Source: JBDTMT01 sp033764095
GTDB taxonomy: Bacteria > Desulfobacterota > Binatia > HRBIN30 > CADEER01
Assembly: GCA_033764095.1 (NCBI GenBank)
Contig: JANRJF010000403.1
Coordinates: 1-22,265 of the forward strand
DNA: 22,265 nucleotides
Reading direction: 5' to 3'
Part shown: piece by piece, positions 20,298 through 22,265 of the stretch
Numbering within the stretch: position 1 is the stretch's first letter
Layout: each line of letters begins with the position of its first letter
Notes under the pieces: generated by a model
Told to the model about the DNA's origin: nothing
What the model saw: only the letters and a program-made list of their open reading frames with translations
Databases searched by the model: none
Position numbers and translations under genes: made by a program

Positions 20298-22265
20298 AGC
20301 GTATCTGCGCTTCCTGCTCCGGCAGCGCGTGCCGGTGTCGCTGGTGGTGCTCGGCATCACCGGCTTCTTCCTCTGGTTCATCGGCGCCAAGCTGACCATC
20401 TTCACCAACTTCTTCGACCTGTACCCGCCCAAGCACCCGTACATCGAGGTCTACCAGAAGTACCGCAAGATGTTCGGCACCTCGAACGTGCTGCTCATGA
20501 CGATCGAGGCGAAGAACGGCGACCTGTTCAGCGATCCCGAGGTCATCAAGACCGTCGACCGCATCACCGTCGAGCTCCTGCACCACGTGCCGGGCGTGAA
20601 CGGCGAGCAGGTGATGTCGATCACCCACCCGAAGATCAAGACGACGCTGACCACCGGCGCCGGCCTGAAGACCGTGCCGCTCACCTATCCGCGCCTGCCG
20701 GAGGACAAGGAGGATCTCGAGTTCTTCCGCCGCAAGGTCGACACCACCGAGGGCGTACGCGGCTTCCTCGTCTCGCAGGACGACAAGGCGACGCAGATCA
20801 TCGCCGGCTTCTGGGAGGAGTACTTCGATCTCGCCGGCATGTGGCAGCACATCCAGGAGATCGTCGCGCGCGAGGAAGCCACCGGCAAGGTGAAGATCTA
20901 CGTCTCCGGTCCGCCGATCCTGTTCGCCTACTTCAACGAAGCGGTCGGCACCATGGTGTGGTTCCTCGGCGGCACCCTGGCGCTGATGGTGCTGCTGCTG
21001 TGGTTCTACTTCCGCACCATCCAGGGGCTGGTCATCCCGACCTTCTCCGCGCTGCTCAGCGCCGTCTGGGGCCTGGGCTTTGCCGGCCTGTTCGGCTTCA
21101 GCCTCGACCCGTTGGTGATCGTCGTGTTCGTGCTCATCACCGCCCGCACCCTGAGCCACTCGGTGCAGTCGATGGAGCGCTACCACGAGGAGTTCTTCCG
21201 CTGCGGCGACAAGCACACCGCCATCATCCGCTCCTACGTCAGCCTCTACGCCCCGGCGATGGTGTCGATCATCGCCGACGGCCTGGCGATCATGACCATC
21301 GCGGTCGCCACCATCCCGCTGATGCAGAAGCTCGCCTTCGTCTCGGCCTTCTGGATCGTCTCGATCTTCATCAGCGTGGTGACGCTGCACCCGATCATCC
21401 TGAGCTTCGTGCGGCCGCCGAAGTTCCACAACACCGGCAACGCCTTCAGCCGCCTGGCCAACGCCGTCGGCCGCCGCCTGGTGACGCTGGCGATCGGCAA
21501 CATGCGCTACGCGGTGGTGGCGCTGTTCGTCGCCACCATGGTGTTCGGCGTCTACTTCGCCCACCAGCTCAAGACCGGCGACACCTCGCCGGGCATGGCG
21601 CTGCTCTACCCCGACCACCCGTACAACGTCGCCACCGCCACGGCGAACAAGTACTTCGTCGGCAACAGCCCGTTGGTGATCATCGCCGAGGGCAAGAAGC
21701 CGGGCGCGATCAAGGACGCGGCGGTGCTCGACCAGCTCGACCAGTTCCAGCGCTACATGGAACAGGGCACCGGCGCCGGCGGCTCGGTGACCGCCACGAC
21801 GATGCTGAAGACCATCTTCCGCGTCTTCCACGAGGGCGACCCGAAGTGGGAGATGCTGCCGACGCGCAACGACCACGTCGGCCAGCTGTTCTTCATGGTC
21901 ACCGCCGGGACGCGCCGCGGCGAGCTCGACCGCTTCTTCTCGCCAGACTTCACCAACGCGACGATCACGGTCTTCTACAAGAACTACGACCACGCCACGA
22001 TCAAGGACGCGATCGAGCGCGCCAAGACCTACATCGCCACCCAGACCAGCCCCGACGACCCGGTGCGCTACCGCCTCGCCGGCGGCCTGTTCGGCATCCT
22101 GGCGGCGCAGATCGAGGAAGTGGACTGGTCGTACCGGGTCAACGTGCCGCTCATCTTCGCGGTGATCTTCCTGCTCAGCTTCCTGACCTACTGGTCGGTG
22201 CTCGGCGCCCTGATCGTCATGCTGCCCTCGATCGTCGCCCAGCCGCTCACCGAGGCGGTGATGTA
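20275..22265 (+). CDS. RND/MMPL-superfamily permease, partial (runs off the right edge)
   Basis: An uninterrupted frame of 663 codons starts at the GTG at 20275, preceded by GGGGGG, and continues past the window end. Residues about 17-37 form the first membrane helix, then a periplasmic domain (about 40-220). Five close helices follow from about 223 to 380, including MVWFLGGTLALMVLLLWFYF, LVIPTFSALLSAVWGLGFAGLFGF, and DPLVIVVFVLITARTLSHSVQSMERY. A second half repeats the pattern, with a helix at MRYAVVALFVATMVFGVYFA, a second periplasmic domain, and a helix near VNVPLIFAVIFLLSFLTYWSV. This is the RND layout (HpnN/MMPL-like lipid or hydrophobic-compound export). The fourth helix lacks the usual proton-relay aspartate. 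It overlaps the YCF48-like gene by 23 nt, so the two are co-expressed. Confidence 0.9.
   Translation, partial: MLPRRYIEAYLRFLLRQRVPVSLVVLGITGFFLWFIGAKLTIFTNFFDLYPPKHPYIEVYQKYRKMFGTSNVLLMTIEAKNGDLFSDPEVIKTVDRITVELLHHVPGVNGEQVMSITHPKIKTTLTTGAGLKTVPLTYPRLPEDKEDLEFFRRKVDTTEGVRGFLVSQDDKATQIIAGFWEEYFDLAGMWQHIQEIVAREEATGKVKIYVSGPPILFAYFNEAVGTMVWFLGGTLALMVLLLWFYFRTIQGLVIPTFSALLSAVWGLGFAGLFGFSLDPLVIVVFVLITARTLSHSVQSMERYHEEFFRCGDKHTAIIRSYVSLYAPAMVSIIADGLAIMTIAVATIPLMQKLAFVSAFWIVSIFISVVTLHPIILSFVRPPKFHNTGNAFSRLANAVGRRLVTLAIGNMRYAVVALFVATMVFGVYFAHQLKTGDTSPGMALLYPDHPYNVATATANKYFVGNSPLVIIAEGKKPGAIKDAAVLDQLDQFQRYMEQGTGAGGSVTATTMLKTIFRVFHEGDPKWEMLPTRNDHVGQLFFMVTAGTRRGELDRFFSPDFTNATITVFYKNYDHATIKDAIERAKTYIATQTSPDDPVRYRLAGGLFGILAAQIEEVDWSYRVNVPLIFAVIFLLSFLTYWSVLGALIVMLPSIVAQPLTEAVM

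Noticed and set aside
20101..21993. A 630-codon minus-strand open frame rich in Glu, Val and His
   Set aside because: It is the mirror of the RND permease frame, which shows clear transmembrane helices and family layout.

Overview
The window is about 22.3 kb of very GC-rich, densely coding DNA with nearly all third codon positions G or C. It appears to be chromosomal DNA from a Gram-negative (diderm) bacterium. It encodes a heptosyltransferase-like enzyme, an OmpA-type outer-membrane protein, lipoproteins, a type IV pilin and an RND-type exporter. Several traits recall uncultured Binatota or deltaproteobacterial-type lineages: threonine/proline-linked dockerin proteins with CPGDCNGDG-like motifs, a sigma-54-type pilin promoter, and a YCF48 propeller followed by an RND permease. 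That placement is an inference from recognised families. I see no rRNA, tRNA, CRISPR array, transposase or phage gene.

Layout. 1-3.3 kb: an amidohydrolase-2 protein behind a palindromic operator-like site, a thiolase-like protein, and a convergent phosphatidylserine decarboxylase. 3.4-4.0 kb: two small cysteine-rich proteins with overlapping stop and start. 4.0-6.1 kb: a non-coding stretch, a type IV pilin with a sigma-54-like promoter, and a TIM-barrel glycosidase-like lipoprotein. 6.1-9.5 kb: a TetR regulator divergent from a type I sulfatase, with a 17-bp palindrome at the tetR start, followed by a metallo-beta-lactamase-fold lipoprotein. 9.7-11.6 kb: a PsiF-repeat protein and, convergent to it, a secreted cohesin-like/dockerin protein. 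11.7-13.6 kb: a double-hotdog dehydratase-like protein overlapping a WaaF-like heptosyltransferase. 13.7-16.2 kb, minus strand: a 92-residue hypothetical protein and a coupled PpiC isomerase/HupE-UreJ membrane protein pair. 16.3-17.3 kb: the OmpA-family protein. 17.5-19.1 kb, minus strand: an acyl-CoA synthetase. 19.2 kb to the right edge: the YCF48 propeller protein and an RND/MMPL permease that runs off the window.

The genes fit a picture of envelope biology (phospholipid head groups, LPS core, outer membrane-peptidoglycan tethering, pili, lipoproteins, secreted dockerin protein) combined with catabolism of acyl-type and sulfated compounds (amidohydrolase, thiolase, acyl-CoA synthetase, sulfatase). 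Most genes are short independent units, and four pairs are tightly coupled by overlapping stop and start codons.

The most striking non-coding feature is that at least five gene ends carry elaborate inverted repeats, each of unrelated sequence: a mirrored G-tract/C-tract element, a 17+7 bp hairpin with a tandem 16-mer, a nested cruciform, a bidirectional hairpin between convergent genes, and a terminator-like hairpin with C-rich repeats. These, the two operator palindromes and the sigma-54-like pilin promoter are the best leads. I do not see a clearly new defence or mobile system.
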